Assembly: GCF_004342225.1 (NCBI RefSeq)
Contig: NZ_SMAR01000014.1
Coordinates: 28,842-92,841, forward strand
Direction of reading: 5' to 3'
DNA: 64,000 nucleotides
DNA from: Martelella mediterranea
GTDB lineage: Bacteria; Pseudomonadota; Alphaproteobacteria; Rhizobiales; Rhizobiaceae
Shown here: in pieces, positions 25,022-35,388 of the stretch
Numbering within the stretch: position 1 is the first letter of the stretch
Layout: each line of letters starts with the position of its first letter
Notes under the pieces: generated by a model
Database searches by the model: none
What the model was told of the DNA's origin: nothing
Seen by the model: only the letters and a program-made list of their open reading frames with translations
Translations under genes and position numbers: made by a program

Positions 25022-27568
25022 TCAATTCTGTGACTGCGGATCCAGCAGGCGTTCAAGATATGGTTTTTCTTCAGGCAACGGCGCCGCTCCCTGGTTGAGG
25101 CGCTCGCGGATGGCATCGAGAATCTCTCTCGCGCGCTGAACGGTGATGTCATCGGGTATATCGACATTCTCACCGAAATCGAGACCGTCTGACCCGGGAT
25201 TGCGCCCCAGTGGATCACGTCCGGCCTGATTGCCCCAGCCCATCTGACCATTGGGACCACGCCCCTGGCCCTGCCCCTGACCTTCTTGGGCCATGAGGCT
25301 GTTCATCATCTGCTGAGCGCCCTGCCTTAAGGCTTCCAGCGCCTGCCCCTGACCATCGACGGCGGCAGAACCTTCGCCTTCTCCAAGAGAATCTGCAGCG
25401 CCATCCATGGCCTCTCCGGCCTTGCCGAAGCCTTCGGCAGGTGGCATTCCAAGTTCGGAAAGCTTTTGCTGAAGCTGCTTTAGTTCGTCTGACAACGACT
25501 GCTGACGATCCTGCAACTGCTTCAGAGCATCCCGCAACTCCTCCGCCGTCATATCCCGCGGGGCCTTATCACCGCCTTGATCTGACTGCTGGTTCTCACC
25601 TTCCTGCGGTATTGGGTCTCCCCACTGCTCGCGGTCACGTAATTGCTGGTCATATTCAAAGGTCTCATTCATCAGGCGCTGCTGTTCCTGAATGAGTTCG
25701 CCCAACTTATCCACCTGCTGGCGCATTTCAGAATTCTGTTGTCCGCTCTGGTTTTGCGCAAACGAGGATGGCGGCTGAATATTATTCATCATGCGCTGAA
25801 GCTCTGACAAAAGCTGCTGAGCGGCCGCACGATCTCCTGAGCGCGCGAGATTTTCCAGCTGATTCAGCATATTGTCCAGATCGTGCTGGCGCAGGGTCTC
25901 TGCATTTTCGGACATATTTCTGGGCATATCCTGCATCTGTGCGGCCATTTCAGACATATATTGCTGCATGGCTTCGCGCAGTTCCTGCATCAGCCGGGCA
26001 ATCTCTGCGTCACTGGCGCCTTCTTCCAGGGCACGGCTGAGAGCGTCCTGCGCCTCCCGCAAACGACGCTCGGCATCTGAAAGCGCACCGCCTTCGATGC
26101 CGGTCGCGATATCCCACATATAATCCGCAGTATCGCGGTAGCTTTCCTGATCATCAGCCAGCATCATCCGGGTCTGTGCTGTTTTGATGAGAAGGAACCG
26201 CGTTGGATCAGCGATGGTTTCAGCAGGCCTCAGAGTGATGGCCCGGCTGTAATCAATGGCCTTTGGCATATTACGGGCGTCGAGCGCGAAAATCTGACGC
26301 TGCTCTGCAACAGCCCCTGCCAGCAGATTGAAGAATGACCGCGACGGCATCACCATTTCCAGCGGTTCACTCTGGCTTTCGTGACCGGCTGCATCTTCGG
26401 CATAAAGGGTGATCGTAACCGGAGTGCCGGATAACGGATGCTCAGTCAGGTTCTGGCTGGTCATTGCCGAATTGTCGTCGCTGGAACGCACCGGCAGGTT
26501 CAGCGGAAAAGATGGCATCGGATAAACCGGCTCAGCTTCAGGGTCTATCGCTCCCGCCGGTCTGATTTCGGCACGGGCCTCAGTAACACCATAGTCGTCA
26601 TCAACCGTATACTGCAGTTCAAGCGCGCCATTTGCGGCAGCCTTTGGCGTACCTTTAAAGGCAATCGTCGGCGCTTTATCCACGGCGACTGTGATCGTCC
26701 AGCTTTCATCGGCAGCCGACAGAACGCCGCTCTGGTCCAGAGTGAACTCCGCGCTTCTGGCCATTTCGCCACTGGTCAGCATGTCAGGCTCGAGTGCACT
26801 GCCGTCATCATTCTGATAGCGAATATCACCATCGGCACCTCGACCGGAAAGACGCACTGTCACGACTGAACCCTGAGGAATATCGCGAACAGGTTCAGCC
26901 ATTTCCCGCTTCAGATAAACCGGCGCCTTTCCGGTATAAGCAGGGGGTGAAATCCACGCATCAAACCGCAAGGCAAGCGCAGTATCGCCATCATCTTCCG
27001 GCGGGATAAACACATCTGCCAGCCGACCTGATCCGCTTGCACCGGCATAAAGGAAAGCAACAAACAGAAGCAGCACCGGCACCGCTCTCAGACCATAGGG
27101 ATCGACCGAGGAGAAGTCCGGAAAGGGGTTACCGCTATCGAGATGACGCACCTTTGCGGCCATACGACGCTGATGCGCGCGCCAGAGCGCCATCGCTTCA
27201 GGACCGTTTCCAGCCGGCCTGTCATACCGCACACCAATGGCCTGATGCTCAAGCGCATTCAGCGTCTCCAGCCGTCGCTCGGCAGCGGCGCGGGACGGCA
27301 ACCGCACGTGCCGCAATGGATGAAGGCTGACAGCAAAGGAAATCGCCAGAAGGATACCGAGCGCACCCCGAAGGACAAATGGCAGAACGTAAAAAACACC
27401 CAACCATGACAACGACAGAAACAGAGCCGCGATGCAGGCTGGCCAGAGAAGACGCGGCAGCAACGCCTCAAGAAAGAGGTTGAGCTGAACAATACCGCGC
27501 TTGCGTGCGATCCGTCGCATCATCGCCGCATCCGGGCTCCGATTTCCTGCTTTCTTGCGATCAGCCAT
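25022..27568 (-). CDS. DUF4175 / TIGR02302-family membrane protein
   Basis: About 848 residues. It has two or three hydrophobic helices near the N terminus (LLPRLLWPACIAALFLSLSWLGVFYVLPF, then residues about 160-180). A beta-rich middle contains a repeated Ig-like pattern (PPAYTGKAPVYLKRE, GAADGDIRY-like stretches). A long C-terminal region is rich in Gln, Glu, Met and Gly and predicted helical (MQELREAMQQYMSEMAAQMQ, and later GQGQGRGPNGQMG). This is the TIGR02302 family, found next to lysA in Hyphomicrobiales; its function is unknown. A periplasmic or envelope role is likely given the topology. ATG 27568 has AGGGA upstream; a GTG 18 bases earlier is possible. Confidence 0.88.
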   Translation of the reverse strand: MADRKKAGNRSPDAAMMRRIARKRGIVQLNLFLEALLPRLLWPACIAALFLSLSWLGVFYVLPFVLRGALGILLAISFAVSLHPLRHVRLPSRAAAERRLETLNALEHQAIGVRYDRPAGNGPEAMALWRAHQRRMAAKVRHLDSGNPFPDFSSVDPYGLRAVPVLLLFVAFLYAGASGSGRLADVFIPPEDDGDTALALRFDAWISPPAYTGKAPVYLKREMAEPVRDIPQGSVVTVRLSGRGADGDIRYQNDDGSALEPDMLTSGEMARSAEFTLDQSGVLSAADESWTITVAVDKAPTIAFKGTPKAAANGALELQYTVDDDYGVTEARAEIRPAGAIDPEAEPVYPMPSFPLNLPVRSSDDNSAMTSQNLTEHPLSGTPVTITLYAEDAAGHESQSEPLEMVMPSRSFFNLLAGAVAEQRQIFALDARNMPKAIDYSRAITLRPAETIADPTRFLLIKTAQTRMMLADDQESYRDTADYMWDIATGIEGGALSDAERRLREAQDALSRALEEGASDAEIARLMQELREAMQQYMSEMAAQMQDMPRNMSENAETLRQHDLDNMLNQLENLARSGDRAAAQQLLSELQRMMNNIQPPSSFAQNQSGQQNSEMRQQVDKLGELIQEQQRLMNETFEYDQQLRDREQWGDPIPQEGENQQSDQGGDKAPRDMTAEELRDALKQLQDRQQSLSDELKQLQQKLSELGMPPAEGFGKAGEAMDGAADSLGEGEGSAAVDGQGQALEALRQGAQQMMNSLMAQEGQGQGQGRGPNGQMGWGNQAGRDPLGRNPGSDGLDFGENVDIPDDITVQRAREILDAIRERLNQGAAPLPEEKPYLERLLDPQSQN

Positions 27569-27821
27569 CAATCCCTGCTGGTCCACCGGTTAAACCGGTC
27601 TTATCCTGAGCCACCTCTTGGGCACGGCCTTAAAGAAAAATGCATTACCATTTTCAGGTTCAAGTGCCGCCCGTTCAGGAGAAACCATAACATGCATTGT
27701 GTCCAGAGCGAGGAGCCAGAACATGATTGCAGGCCATTCCAGCTTCAAAACTTGGAGAGCGGCGCGTCGGACCAGCAAAAAACCGGTTTCCACTTTTTCG
27801 CCTGCCGCTCTGAAGAACGGC

Positions 27822-29087
27822 TCAGGAAAGCCAGTCGGGAACGCTGTCCAGTCCGATCAGCTCCTCATACGAACCGCGCGGACGGATGACATGGAAATGA
27901 TCACCATCGACAAGAACTTCGGGCACCAGAAGGCGCGTATTGTAGGTCCCGGCCTGCACAGCACCGTAAGCCCCCGCCGTTGAAACTGCGAGCAGATCTC
28001 CAGCCTCTGGCCGGGACATATCGCGATCCAGCGCCAGATAATCTCCGGTCTCGCAAACCGGACCGACGACATCGGCTTTCATATGGTCTGCGCCGGGCTT
28101 TGCCACCACGGGACGGATATCATGAAACGCCTCGTAAAGTGTTGGCCGGATCAGATCATTCATCGCGCCATCAACAATCACGAAGCTCTTGTTTTCAGCA
28201 TCCTTCACGTAGATGACTTCTGTAACAAAAATACCCGCATTTCCCGCAACCATGCGTCCGGGTTCTGCCACGATCCTGCAGTCAAGGCCTGCAAGCTCTT
28301 CGCGAATCACAGCGGCATAGGCCGTCGGCTCCGGCGGCGGATCATTATCAAAATGATAGGGAATACCAAGGCCACCGCCAACATCGACATGGTCGATCTC
28401 ATGGCCTTCAGCGCGCAGCTCCTCCACGAGCTTACGCATCAGCCGGAAGGCATCGCGAAACGGTGCGAGATCGGTGATCTGACTGCCGATATGCATATCA
28501 ATGCCGGAAACCCGGATACCCGGCAGCCTGGCGGCATGGGCATAAACGTCATGCGCGCGCTCAAAGGAAATCCCGAACTTGTTTTCCTTTTTTCCAGTCG
28601 AGATCTTTGCGTGTGTCCTGGCATCCACATCCGGATTAATGCGGAAAGAAACCGGAGCCTGCACGCCCTTGACCAAAGCGCGTGCATTGAGAACCTCCAG
28701 CTCCGGTTCAGATTCGACATTGAAGCAGTAGATCCCGGCATCCAGCGCAAAATCGATCTCGCGAACGGTTTTGCCAACGCCGGAGAACACGATCTTTTCC
28801 GCAGGAACACCAGCGGCGAGCGCACGGCGCAGTTCACCTTCAGAAACCACATCCATACCGGCACCAAGCTTTGCCAGCATAGTCAGGATGGCCTGATTGG
28901 AATTGGCTTTCACCGCATAGCAAACCAGAGCGTCATCGCCACTGAAAGCCTCGGCGAACACCTTGAAGTGACGCGTAAATGTTGCCGTTGAGTAGACGTA
29001 GAACGGTGTTCCGACCGCGCTTGCGATTGCGGGGATAGACACACCTTCGGCGAACAGGACGCCATCTGAATACTGAAAATGGTTCAA
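27822..29087 (-). CDS. lysA: diaminopimelate decarboxylase
   Basis: A 421-residue PLP enzyme that converts meso-diaminopimelate to L-lysine, the last step of lysine synthesis. VCYAVKANSNQAIL contains the PLP lysine (Lys60). HIGSQITDLAPF near 200, GGGLGIPY near 235, EPGRMVAGNAG near 275 and GPVCETGDYLALDRDM near 340 (with the Cys-Glu-x-x-Asp motif shared across the dimer) are all present. Length and start are normal. It lies directly downstream of the small lipoprotein gene (9-base gap) and upstream of the DUF4175 gene, after a 234-base spacer in which nothing was recognised. Confidence 0.97.
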   Translation of the reverse strand: MNHFQYSDGVLFAEGVSIPAIASAVGTPFYVYSTATFTRHFKVFAEAFSGDDALVCYAVKANSNQAILTMLAKLGAGMDVVSEGELRRALAAGVPAEKIVFSGVGKTVREIDFALDAGIYCFNVESEPELEVLNARALVKGVQAPVSFRINPDVDARTHAKISTGKKENKFGISFERAHDVYAHAARLPGIRVSGIDMHIGSQITDLAPFRDAFRLMRKLVEELRAEGHEIDHVDVGGGLGIPYHFDNDPPPEPTAYAAVIREELAGLDCRIVAEPGRMVAGNAGIFVTEVIYVKDAENKSFVIVDGAMNDLIRPTLYEAFHDIRPVVAKPGADHMKADVVGPVCETGDYLALDRDMSRPEAGDLLAVSTAGAYGAVQAGTYNTRLLVPEVLVDGDHFHVIRPRGSYEELIGLDSVPDWLS

Positions 29088-29096
29088 GAGGGTTAC

Positions 29097-29372
29097 CTAG
29101 TCGAGCAAACGGTCGAGGAAGAACTGATTACCATCCGAGGAGGCTGTCGGTCCGGTATTGATCATATCACCCGAGCCGTCAAAGACCACCGGCTTGTCAT
29201 TCGGCGCTATCTGAATATCGGGCTGCGAAGCCGTCGCATTCTGCTTTTCTGCCGCAACGGCTTGCGTTTGCGGATTGGCAGGCGGCACTTCGAGAGGGCC
29301 TTTGCGTCCACAGGATGAAAGCGCCAGCGCGCTCATGAACAATGCTGCTGTGGCAATCGTAATTTTTCGCAT
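29097..29372 (-). CDS. lptM: LptM-like small lipoprotein
   Basis: A 91-residue lipoprotein. The signal peptide MRKITIATAALFMSALALSS ends in the lipobox LSSC, and the mature protein starts CGRKGPLEVPP, the hallmark of the LptM/YifL family. In E. coli that family helps the LPS translocon LptDE to mature. The tail is low complexity (Gln, Ala, Asn) and ends FFLDRLLD. The ATG at 29372 has AGGGCAGGG just upstream; a longer upstream frame is not supported. It lies between argH and lysA, the usual place in Hyphomicrobiales. Confidence 0.88.
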   Translation of the reverse strand: MRKITIATAALFMSALALSSCGRKGPLEVPPANPQTQAVAAEKQNATASQPDIQIAPNDKPVVFDGSGDMINTGPTASSDGNQFFLDRLLD

Positions 29373-29482
29373 GCCCTGCCCTGTCAAAAAAGGTTTCAGC
29401 CCCAAAAGCGGGACTGGTGATTGATCATTGGCACCTGAATAGCGGATCAGCAAGCACTTGTGCACCCTTATCCGCCAGGGAT

Positions 29483-30889
29483 TTAAATCTGTTCACGCCA
29501 CCACGCGATCTGCTGGCGCACACCATCCGGCGATGTTCCGCCAAAACTCTTGCGGCTGGCCACAGATGCCTCGACCGTCAGAACATCAAAAATCCCGTTG
29601 GTGATCGCCGGATTGATCGACTGGAATTCCTCCAGCGAAAGATCGGCAAGATCACAGCCTTTCTTTTCAGCCAATGCCACAGCATGGCCGGTTGCATGAT
29701 GTGCATCGCGGAAAGGAAGTCCGGCTTCGCGCACCAGCCAGTCAGCCAGATCCGTTGCCGTTGAAAAGCCCGTTCCTGCAGCCGCCTTCATCGAAGCCGT
29801 GTTGACCGTGAGGTCACCAACCATGCCCGTCATCGCTGCGATGGCAAGATCAAGGTTTTTCGCCGCATCAAACACCTGTTCCTTGTCTTCCTGCATATCC
29901 TTTGAATAGGCAAGCGGCAGGCCTTTCATCACCGTCAAAAGCGCAATCAGGGCGCCATTGATACGTCCCGTCTTGGCCCGCACCAGTTCGGCAGCATCCG
30001 GATTTTTCTTCTGCGGCATGATGGAAGAGCCGGTGGAGAAACTGTCGGACAGGCGCACGAAATTAAACTGCGGCGTCGACCAGATCACGATCTCCTCCGC
30101 CAGCCGCGAAAGATGTGTCGCGCAGATCGAAGCCAGCGACAGGAACTCCAGAGCAAAATCCCGGTCCGAGACCGTATCGATAGAGTTGCGTGTCGGCCCA
30201 CCGGAAAAACCAAGTGCTTCTGCGGTCATATGACGATCGATGGCGAAACCGGTACCAGCCAGTGCCGCGGCGCCGATTGGACTTTCATCCAGATGCTCAA
30301 TCGCATGACGCACGCGCTTTCGATCCCGGCCAAACATCTCGACATAGGCCATGCAGTGATGACCGAACGTGACCGGCTGAGCCGTCTGCAGATGTGTAAA
30401 GCCGGGCATGACCGTATCGGCGTGTTCTTCGGCTCGGGTGAGAAAGACAGAAATCAGACCGGTGAGTGCCACGTCCGTTTTCTGAAGCTCTTTTTTGACC
30501 CACAGACGAAAATCAAGGGCGACCTGATCGTTGCGTGAACGTGCGGTATGCAAACGACCGGCAGCCGGTCCGATCAGTTCGCGTAACCGCGATTCGATAT
30601 TCATGTGAATATCTTCCAGCCGGCGGGAAAAGGTGAAGGTGCCGCCCTCAATTTCACGGCGAATTGTGTTCAGCCCGTCAAGAATTGAAGCTTTATCCTC
30701 TTCCGAAATGATACCCTTCGCGGCAAGCATGGTGGCATGCGCGATGGATCCGTCAATGTCCTCGTTGTAGAGCGTCTTGTCGAAATCGATGGAGGCATTT
30801 ATTTCCTCCATGATTGCGTCGGGACCGGAGGCGAAGCGTCCGCCCCACATTGCATTTGAGGATTTGTTGTCGGAATTGCCGTCAGCCAT
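29483..30889 (-). CDS. argH: argininosuccinate lyase
   Basis: A 468-residue enzyme that splits argininosuccinate into arginine and fumarate. The family signature [12 protein letters not shown] is near residue 287 with the catalytic serine loop. [16 protein letters not shown] near 110 and [16 protein letters not shown] near 155 also match. The start [19 protein letters not shown] at 30889 gives the usual length; the frame continues upstream only because it overlaps the divergent tlpA gene. The two start codons are only 23 bases apart. Confidence 0.97.
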   Translation of the reverse strand: MADGNSDNKSSNAMWGGRFASGPDAIMEEINASIDFDKTLYNEDIDGSIAHATMLAAKGIISEEDKASILDGLNTIRREIEGGTFTFSRRLEDIHMNIESRLRELIGPAAGRLHTARSRNDQVALDFRLWVKKELQKTDVALTGLISVFLTRAEEHADTVMPGFTHLQTAQPVTFGHHCMAYVEMFGRDRKRVRHAIEHLDESPIGAAALAGTGFAIDRHMTAEALGFSGGPTRNSIDTVSDRDFALEFLSLASICATHLSRLAEEIVIWSTPQFNFVRLSDSFSTGSSIMPQKKNPDAAELVRAKTGRINGALIALLTVMKGLPLAYSKDMQEDKEQVFDAAKNLDLAIAAMTGMVGDLTVNTASMKAAAGTGFSTATDLADWLVREAGLPFRDAHHATGHAVALAEKKGCDLADLSLEEFQSINPAITNGIFDVLTVEASVASRKSFGGTSPDGVRQQIAWWREQI

Positions 30890-30912
30890 GAGAAGCCCAT
30901 CTGGAGAATAAC

Positions 30913-31584
30913 ATGACGAAGAAAAGCCGTGCCGGCCTGATCTACGCCAAACTGGTTTTGATTGCGCTGATAGCCGGCGTTGCCGCCGGTGCTGTCGCGG
31001 TATACGTGAAAAATACCTTAACTGGCAATGGCACCAAAACCGCTTCGGCGCAACAATGCGAAACGGCGGCGAAAACTGCAGAAACCCTGAGACCACTGGC
31101 AACAGGCGAAGTTGCGGCATTCGTGGTGGCTGATGAACCGCGCCCCATGACCGACCTCAACTTTCGTGATCAGAACGGCGAGACGTCCCTTTCCGCCTTC
31201 CGCGGCAAAACAGTGCTGATGAACCTCTGGGCAACATGGTGTGTGCCGTGCCGGGAAGAAATGCCCGCTCTCGATGCTCTGGAGCGCGAACTGGGATCGG
31301 ATGTTTTCGAGGTCGTCGCCGTCAATATCGATACCGGATCGGATGAAAAGCCGGTCAGTTTCATGGACGAGATCGGTATTCAGTCTCTGGCGTTTTATCG
31401 CGATGAAACGATGAAAACCTTCAATACACTGAAAAAGGACGGCCTCGCATTCGGTCTTCCGGCGACGCTCCTCATTGATGAAAATGGCTGCTTGCTGGGC
31501 TCCATGAACGGACCGGCAGAATGGGCGAGCGAAGATGCCAAGACACTGGTAAGCAAGGCTTTAAGCTCAGACAGCTCAAATTAA
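30913..31584 (+). CDS. tlpA: TlpA-family thioredoxin-like thiol:disulfide protein
   Basis: A 223-residue membrane-anchored thioredoxin-fold protein. There is one N-terminal span (residues about 10-32, [20 protein letters not shown]), then a periplasmic domain with the active site WCVPC (residues 109-113) in [35 protein letters not shown] near 185 contains the cis-proline. In rhizobia TlpA reduces cysteines for cytochrome oxidase and copper-centre assembly. CTGGAGA precedes the ATG. It is divergent from argH, an arrangement conserved in the order. Confidence 0.93.
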   Translation: MTKKSRAGLIYAKLVLIALIAGVAAGAVAVYVKNTLTGNGTKTASAQQCETAAKTAETLRPLATGEVAAFVVADEPRPMTDLNFRDQNGETSLSAFRGKTVLMNLWATWCVPCREEMPALDALERELGSDVFEVVAVNIDTGSDEKPVSFMDEIGIQSLAFYRDETMKTFNTLKKDGLAFGLPATLLIDENGCLLGSMNGPAEWASEDAKTLVSKALSSDSSN

Positions 31585-31923
31585 TGTTCATTCGGAGACT
31601 TCGGTGAGTGCTGAAGCTTGGTCACTCCAGTCTCATCGGTCTGCCCCGAAAGGAAAACCTCCTGAAAGCTCACATCGAAGACAATGGAGTGCGCCTGAAA
31701 GGTTCAGTTCCGCCCGCTTTCGGCCACATTTTGCGCTGCAAACCTTGCCCTGAGCGCCTCCGGTCTTTATTGACTGTCATCAATGAACCCTGGACCCGGT
31801 GAAATTCCGGGTGGCTCTTCCGGCCGCCGATCCGCCGGACAACCTTTGAAACCTGTTTTTTTAAGCAATCTGGCAACGCGTTTTGACAACCATTGCCGGA
31901 AACAGATTTTTCAGGGATTTTTG
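31585..31923. other. intergenic region tlpA-sulP, no gene seen
   Basis: This 339-base spacer has no convincing gene. A small stem CCCGG/CCGGG around TGAAATT (near 31796) looks like a fragment of a riboswitch hairpin but has no matching partner elements. The sulP ribosome site (AGGGA) lies at its end. Confidence 0.5.
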
Positions 31924-33429
31924 ATGACAGCTAAACACTTTTCTCTCACGCAATACCGTCAGGAATGGTTCGGCAACCCGCGCGCCGATGTCTTGTCTGG
32001 CCTTGTCGTCGCAATGGCACTGATCCCGGAAGCCATTGCCTTTTCCATCATTGCAGGCGTTGACCCCAAGGTCGGCCTTTTCGCGTCGTTCTCGATATCA
32101 GTGATCATTGCCTTTGTCGGCGGTCGCCCGGGCATGATTTCGGCAGCAACCGCGGCGACGGCCGTTCTCATGACGCCGCTGGTTGCCGGTCACGGTCTCG
32201 AATATCTTCTGGCGGCCACTGTCTTTGCCGGTATCCTTCAGGTGATCTTCGGAATTCTGAGGCTTGGAAGCCTGATGCGCTTTGTCTCGAAATCGGTGAT
32301 GACCGGCTTCGTGAATGCTCTGGCAATCCTCATCTTCATGGCGCAACTGCCGGAGCTGACCAATGTGACCTGGATGACCTATGTTCTGGTCGCAGGCGCA
32401 CTGGCCATCATCTACCTCCTGCCTCGCCTGACGAATGCGGTTCCCTCTCCTCTGGTCGCCATCATCGTCATCACGGTTTTAACGATGATCTTTCAGTTTG
32501 ATGTGCGCAATGTGGGAGACATGGGCGCATTGCCGGAAAGCTTCCCGGTTTTCCACCTGCCGATGGTGCCGCTGACGCTTGATACACTGATGATCATTCT
32601 GCCCTACTCTCTGGCAGTCGCCGTTGTCGGCCTGCTTGAAAGCCTGATGACCGAACAGCTGATTGACGATCTGACGGACACACGATCCAACCGCAATCAG
32701 GAATGCGTTGGACAAGGTATTGCCAACTTCTGCACCGGCTTCATCGGCGGCATGGCAGGCTGTGCCATGATCGGCCAGTCGATGATCAATGTGAAATCCG
32801 GTGGCCGGGGCCGCCTCTCCACCTTCATCGCAGGCGCCGTTCTTCTGATTCTCGTTGTCGTTCTTGATCAGTGGGTTCGTCAGATCCCGATGCCGGCGCT
32901 GGTCGCCGTCATGATCATGGTATCGATCGGCACCTTTTCCTGGTCTTCAATCAAAGACCTGAAGAGCCACCCGCGCTCATCGTCCGCTGTCATGCTGGCC
33001 GTCGTCGCCGTGGTTGTTGCCACACATAACCTCGCCATCGGTGTTCTGACCGGCGTTCTCCTCTCCGGCATCTTCTTCGCCTGGAAGATCGCCCAGCTTT
33101 TCCGTGTACGCTCTGAAGCCTCGGCAGATGGCCGGGAACGCACCTATTATGTTGAAGGCCAGATGTTTTTCGCTTCGGTCGAAGACTTCAACAATGCCTT
33201 CGATTTCAAGGAAGCCCTTGAAAAGGTTACAATTAACGTATCGCGCGCGCATATTTGGGATATATCAAGTGTTCAGGCGCTCGATATGGTAGTGCTGAAA
33301 TTCCGGCGCGAGGGTGCCGACGTCGAGATCGTCGGGCTGAATGAAGCCAGCGCCACAATGGTTGACAGGCTTGCCGTTCACGATAAGCCCGGCGCGCTTG
33401 AAGACTTCATGAATCAAAGCGGCCATTAA
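31924..33429 (+). CDS. SulP-family inorganic anion transporter with STAS domain
   Basis: A 501-residue SulP/SLC26-type transporter. About 12-14 hydrophobic helices fill residues 25-400, starting with [26 protein letters not shown], the family signature. [31 protein letters not shown] near 265 is the second conserved stretch. A C-terminal STAS domain follows (about 405-495, with [17 protein letters not shown]). Members carry sulfate, bicarbonate or similar anions; the ion here is not determinable. The ATG at 31924 gives the standard N terminus. It is followed after 11 bases by a universal stress protein gene with which it probably forms an operon, a pairing common for SulP genes. Confidence 0.93.
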   Translation: MTAKHFSLTQYRQEWFGNPRADVLSGLVVAMALIPEAIAFSIIAGVDPKVGLFASFSISVIIAFVGGRPGMISAATAATAVLMTPLVAGHGLEYLLAATVFAGILQVIFGILRLGSLMRFVSKSVMTGFVNALAILIFMAQLPELTNVTWMTYVLVAGALAIIYLLPRLTNAVPSPLVAIIVITVLTMIFQFDVRNVGDMGALPESFPVFHLPMVPLTLDTLMIILPYSLAVAVVGLLESLMTEQLIDDLTDTRSNRNQECVGQGIANFCTGFIGGMAGCAMIGQSMINVKSGGRGRLSTFIAGAVLLILVVVLDQWVRQIPMPALVAVMIMVSIGTFSWSSIKDLKSHPRSSSAVMLAVVAVVVATHNLAIGVLTGVLLSGIFFAWKIAQLFRVRSEASADGRERTYYVEGQMFFASVEDFNNAFDFKEALEKVTINVSRAHIWDISSVQALDMVVLKFRREGADVEIVGLNEASATMVDRLAVHDKPGALEDFMNQSGH

Positions 33430-33440
33430 GGGAGGCGAAA

Positions 33441-34295
33441 TTGGATAAACTGACAGCCTTTGTCGACGGCTCGACTTATGCAGAAAGCGTGTGCGACCAT
33501 GCCGCATGGATGGCCAAAAAGGTCGACCTTCCGGTCGAACTGGTCCATGTTCTGGAGCGCGCGCATGCCAGCACAGCACCTGCCAACCTGTCCGGCTCCA
33601 TCGGTCTTGGTGCACGTTCCGCTCTTCTGGAAGAGCTGGCCGATCTTGACGCCCAGAACGCCAGACTGGCACAGAAGCGCGGTCGACTTCTTCTGGAAAG
33701 CGCCCGCGAACGTCTGATTGCCGATGGTGTCAACGACGTCACCATGAAACTTCGGAATGGTGATTTCGTCGAAGCGATTCAGGACACGGATGCAGAAAGC
33801 ACTGTGATCGTTATTGGCAAGCGCGGTGAAGGGGTGGATTTTGCCTCCGGTCATCTGGGCTCCAACCTGGAGCGCGCCGTGCGCGCCGCCAATCGTCCGG
33901 TCTTTGTGGCAGCCCGCGCATTCAAACCGATTTCCAACGTTATGATCGCCTATGATGGCGGCCAGAGCGCGGATAAGGCCGTTGAGCGCGTTGCCAACAG
34001 CCACATTCTGGAAGGAGCGAACTGCACTCTTCTGGCCGTTTGCAAAGAGGGTGATGCCCTCGCTGAAAAAGCCGCCAAAGCGGTCAAGCGCCTGGAGGAT
34101 GGCAATGTCGAACCAAAGCTCGTCATCAGACCCGGCGAGGCAGAGGGTGTAATTGAAGACGTTGCGGCCTCGGAAAAGACAGACCTTCTGGTCATGGGCG
34201 CCTATGGGCACTCGCGCATCCGGACCCTCGTGATCGGCTCGACAACGACCGCGGTTCTGCGCGCCTGCAAGATCCCCGTTCTGCTGGTGCGCTGA
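33441..34295 (+). CDS. universal stress protein, tandem UspA domains
   Basis: A 284-residue protein with two UspA domains. The first runs about 1-155 (LTAFVDGSTYAESVCDHAAWMA, ending VIVIGKRGEGVDF...GSNLERAVRAANRPVFV). The second runs about 156-284 (NVMIAYDGGQSADKAV) and ends in the ATP-binding pattern MGAYGHSRIRTLVIGSTTTAVLRACKIPVLLV. The start is a TTG at 33441 with an ideal GGGAGG site 5 bases ahead; no ATG fits the family start. It is coupled to the SulP gene and ends before a strong intrinsic terminator. Confidence 0.92.
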   Translation: MDKLTAFVDGSTYAESVCDHAAWMAKKVDLPVELVHVLERAHASTAPANLSGSIGLGARSALLEELADLDAQNARLAQKRGRLLLESARERLIADGVNDVTMKLRNGDFVEAIQDTDAESTVIVIGKRGEGVDFASGHLGSNLERAVRAANRPVFVAARAFKPISNVMIAYDGGQSADKAVERVANSHILEGANCTLLAVCKEGDALAEKAAKAVKRLEDGNVEPKLVIRPGEAEGVIEDVAASEKTDLLVMGAYGHSRIRTLVIGSTTTAVLRACKIPVLLVR

Positions 34296-34360
34296 AACTT
34301 TATTGCTACCGGTCGCCCGAAAATGCCCCGGCAGAAAAGTTACTGCTTCAGACCTTTTGA

Positions 34361-34387
34361 AAACCCGTCGATTCTTCGACGGGTTTT
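34361..34387. terminator. intrinsic terminator after the sulP-usp operon
   Basis: AAACCCGTCGA and TCGACGGGTTT pair over 11 bases around the loop TTCT, followed by a short T-run. On the minus strand the hairpin is also followed by T-rich sequence, so it may act in both directions. Confidence 0.85.
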
Positions 34388-34498
34388 GCGTTTGGATGCC
34401 CCCTCTCCCGGATATTCCGAGGCTTTGCATCAATAGCCTCGAGCAGATATGGCATTGGAGGCACAGGAAGCCAGCAGGCAGCCCCGGCAGATAGACCG

Positions 34499-34524
34499 AA
34501 AAAGGCGCCCCGCAGGGCGCCTTT
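34499..34524 (-). terminator. intrinsic terminator of the OmpA-like lipoprotein gene
   Basis: AAAGGCGCCC and GGGCGCCTTT form a 10-bp stem around CGCA, followed on the minus strand by TTTTTC. It lies 36 bases after the stop of the OmpA-like gene at 34561. Confidence 0.85.
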
Positions 34525-34560
34525 CGTCGTTCAGGTAAGAGACCGGAAAACTTCCGCCGG

Positions 34561-35211
34561 TTACATTTTGACCGCAGAGATCTGCACTTCAACGCGGCGA
34601 TTTTGCGCGCGGCCTTCCGGCGTGCTGTTCGATGCAATCGGGTTGCTTTCACCAAAACCGACAGCTGAAATCCGGTTCGCCCCCACACCGCTCTGGATCA
34701 GATAGTTCCCAACGCTGTTGGCACGGCGCTGTGAAAGCTGCTCGTTATAGTCTGCCGGGCCGGTCGAATCTGTATAGCCATTCACGTTAATGGCCGTGCG
34801 GTCATATTTCTTCAAGACCATGGCCACACCATTCAGGGCGTTATAGAAATTCGGCAGGATTGTGTATCCATCCGTCGGGAAGGTGACGTTGGACGGCATA
34901 ATCAGTGTCAGACGATCGCCGTTACGGACGACCGTTACACCTGTTCCGGCCAGAGCGCGGCGGAATTCCCGCTCCTGACTGTCCATGTAGGCGCCGACAC
35001 CGCCGCCGGCGATCGCGCCCAGAGCGCCGCCGATTGCCGCGCCTTTCGCATCACCACCGACAGCCAGCCCTGCCAGCGCACCAAGAGCGCCACCAGCCAG
35101 AGCACCGGTACCGGTATTGTTGTTCACGGTCTGGCCTGTATATGGGTCAGTTGTTGTACAGCCGACCAGAAATGCAGTGCCGGCGGCCACGATCATCATC
35201 TTCCTAAGCAT
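34561..35211 (-). CDS. OmpA-family lipoprotein with glycine zipper
   Basis: A 216-residue outer-membrane lipoprotein. The signal peptide ends FLVGC (lipobox), followed by TTTDPYTGQTVNN. Residues about 40-85 are a glycine zipper (GALAGGALGALAGLAVGG, then GGALGAIAGGGVGAYM). The C-terminal OmpA domain (about 100-216) has the peptidoglycan-binding pattern NGYTDSTGPADYNEQLSQRRANSV, with the Asp and Arg that bind diaminopimelate. The ATG at 35211 is preceded by GAGGG. The next gene upstream is a paralogue without the zipper. Together they probably anchor the outer membrane to the peptidoglycan. Confidence 0.93.
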   Translation of the reverse strand: MLRKMMIVAAGTAFLVGCTTTDPYTGQTVNNNTGTGALAGGALGALAGLAVGGDAKGAAIGGALGAIAGGGVGAYMDSQEREFRRALAGTGVTVVRNGDRLTLIMPSNVTFPTDGYTILPNFYNALNGVAMVLKKYDRTAINVNGYTDSTGPADYNEQLSQRRANSVGNYLIQSGVGANRISAVGFGESNPIASNSTPEGRAQNRRVEVQISAVKM

Positions 35212-35388
35212 TTTAACCCTCAATTGAAACGCTCTGCGCACAGGAGCATGAACCCTAATATCACGCCTGCATTAAGGCAGGCCTGATAGGTGAATATCAA
35301 GCCTGCTCTTATACCACGGGATTGCACATCGCCAAGGCACCTCGTTTCGAGGCAAGTGCCCCCCGTCAACATGCACTTTCAAGATGGC

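Noticed and set aside
27590..27793. 67-codon open frame on the minus strand between lysA and DUF4175
   Set aside because: No ribosome site, no recognisable family and no conserved position known to me; treated as non-coding spacer.
31790..31840. CCCGGTGAAATTCCGGG stem resembling part of an FMN-type riboswitch
   Set aside because: Only one hairpin matches; the GGCGGGGTGAAA and CCGACGGT partner elements are absent and the next gene is a SulP transporter.
33426..34688. 420-codon open frame on the minus strand
   Set aside because: Antisense to the universal stress protein gene and crossing two strong terminators; no start signal and no domain.
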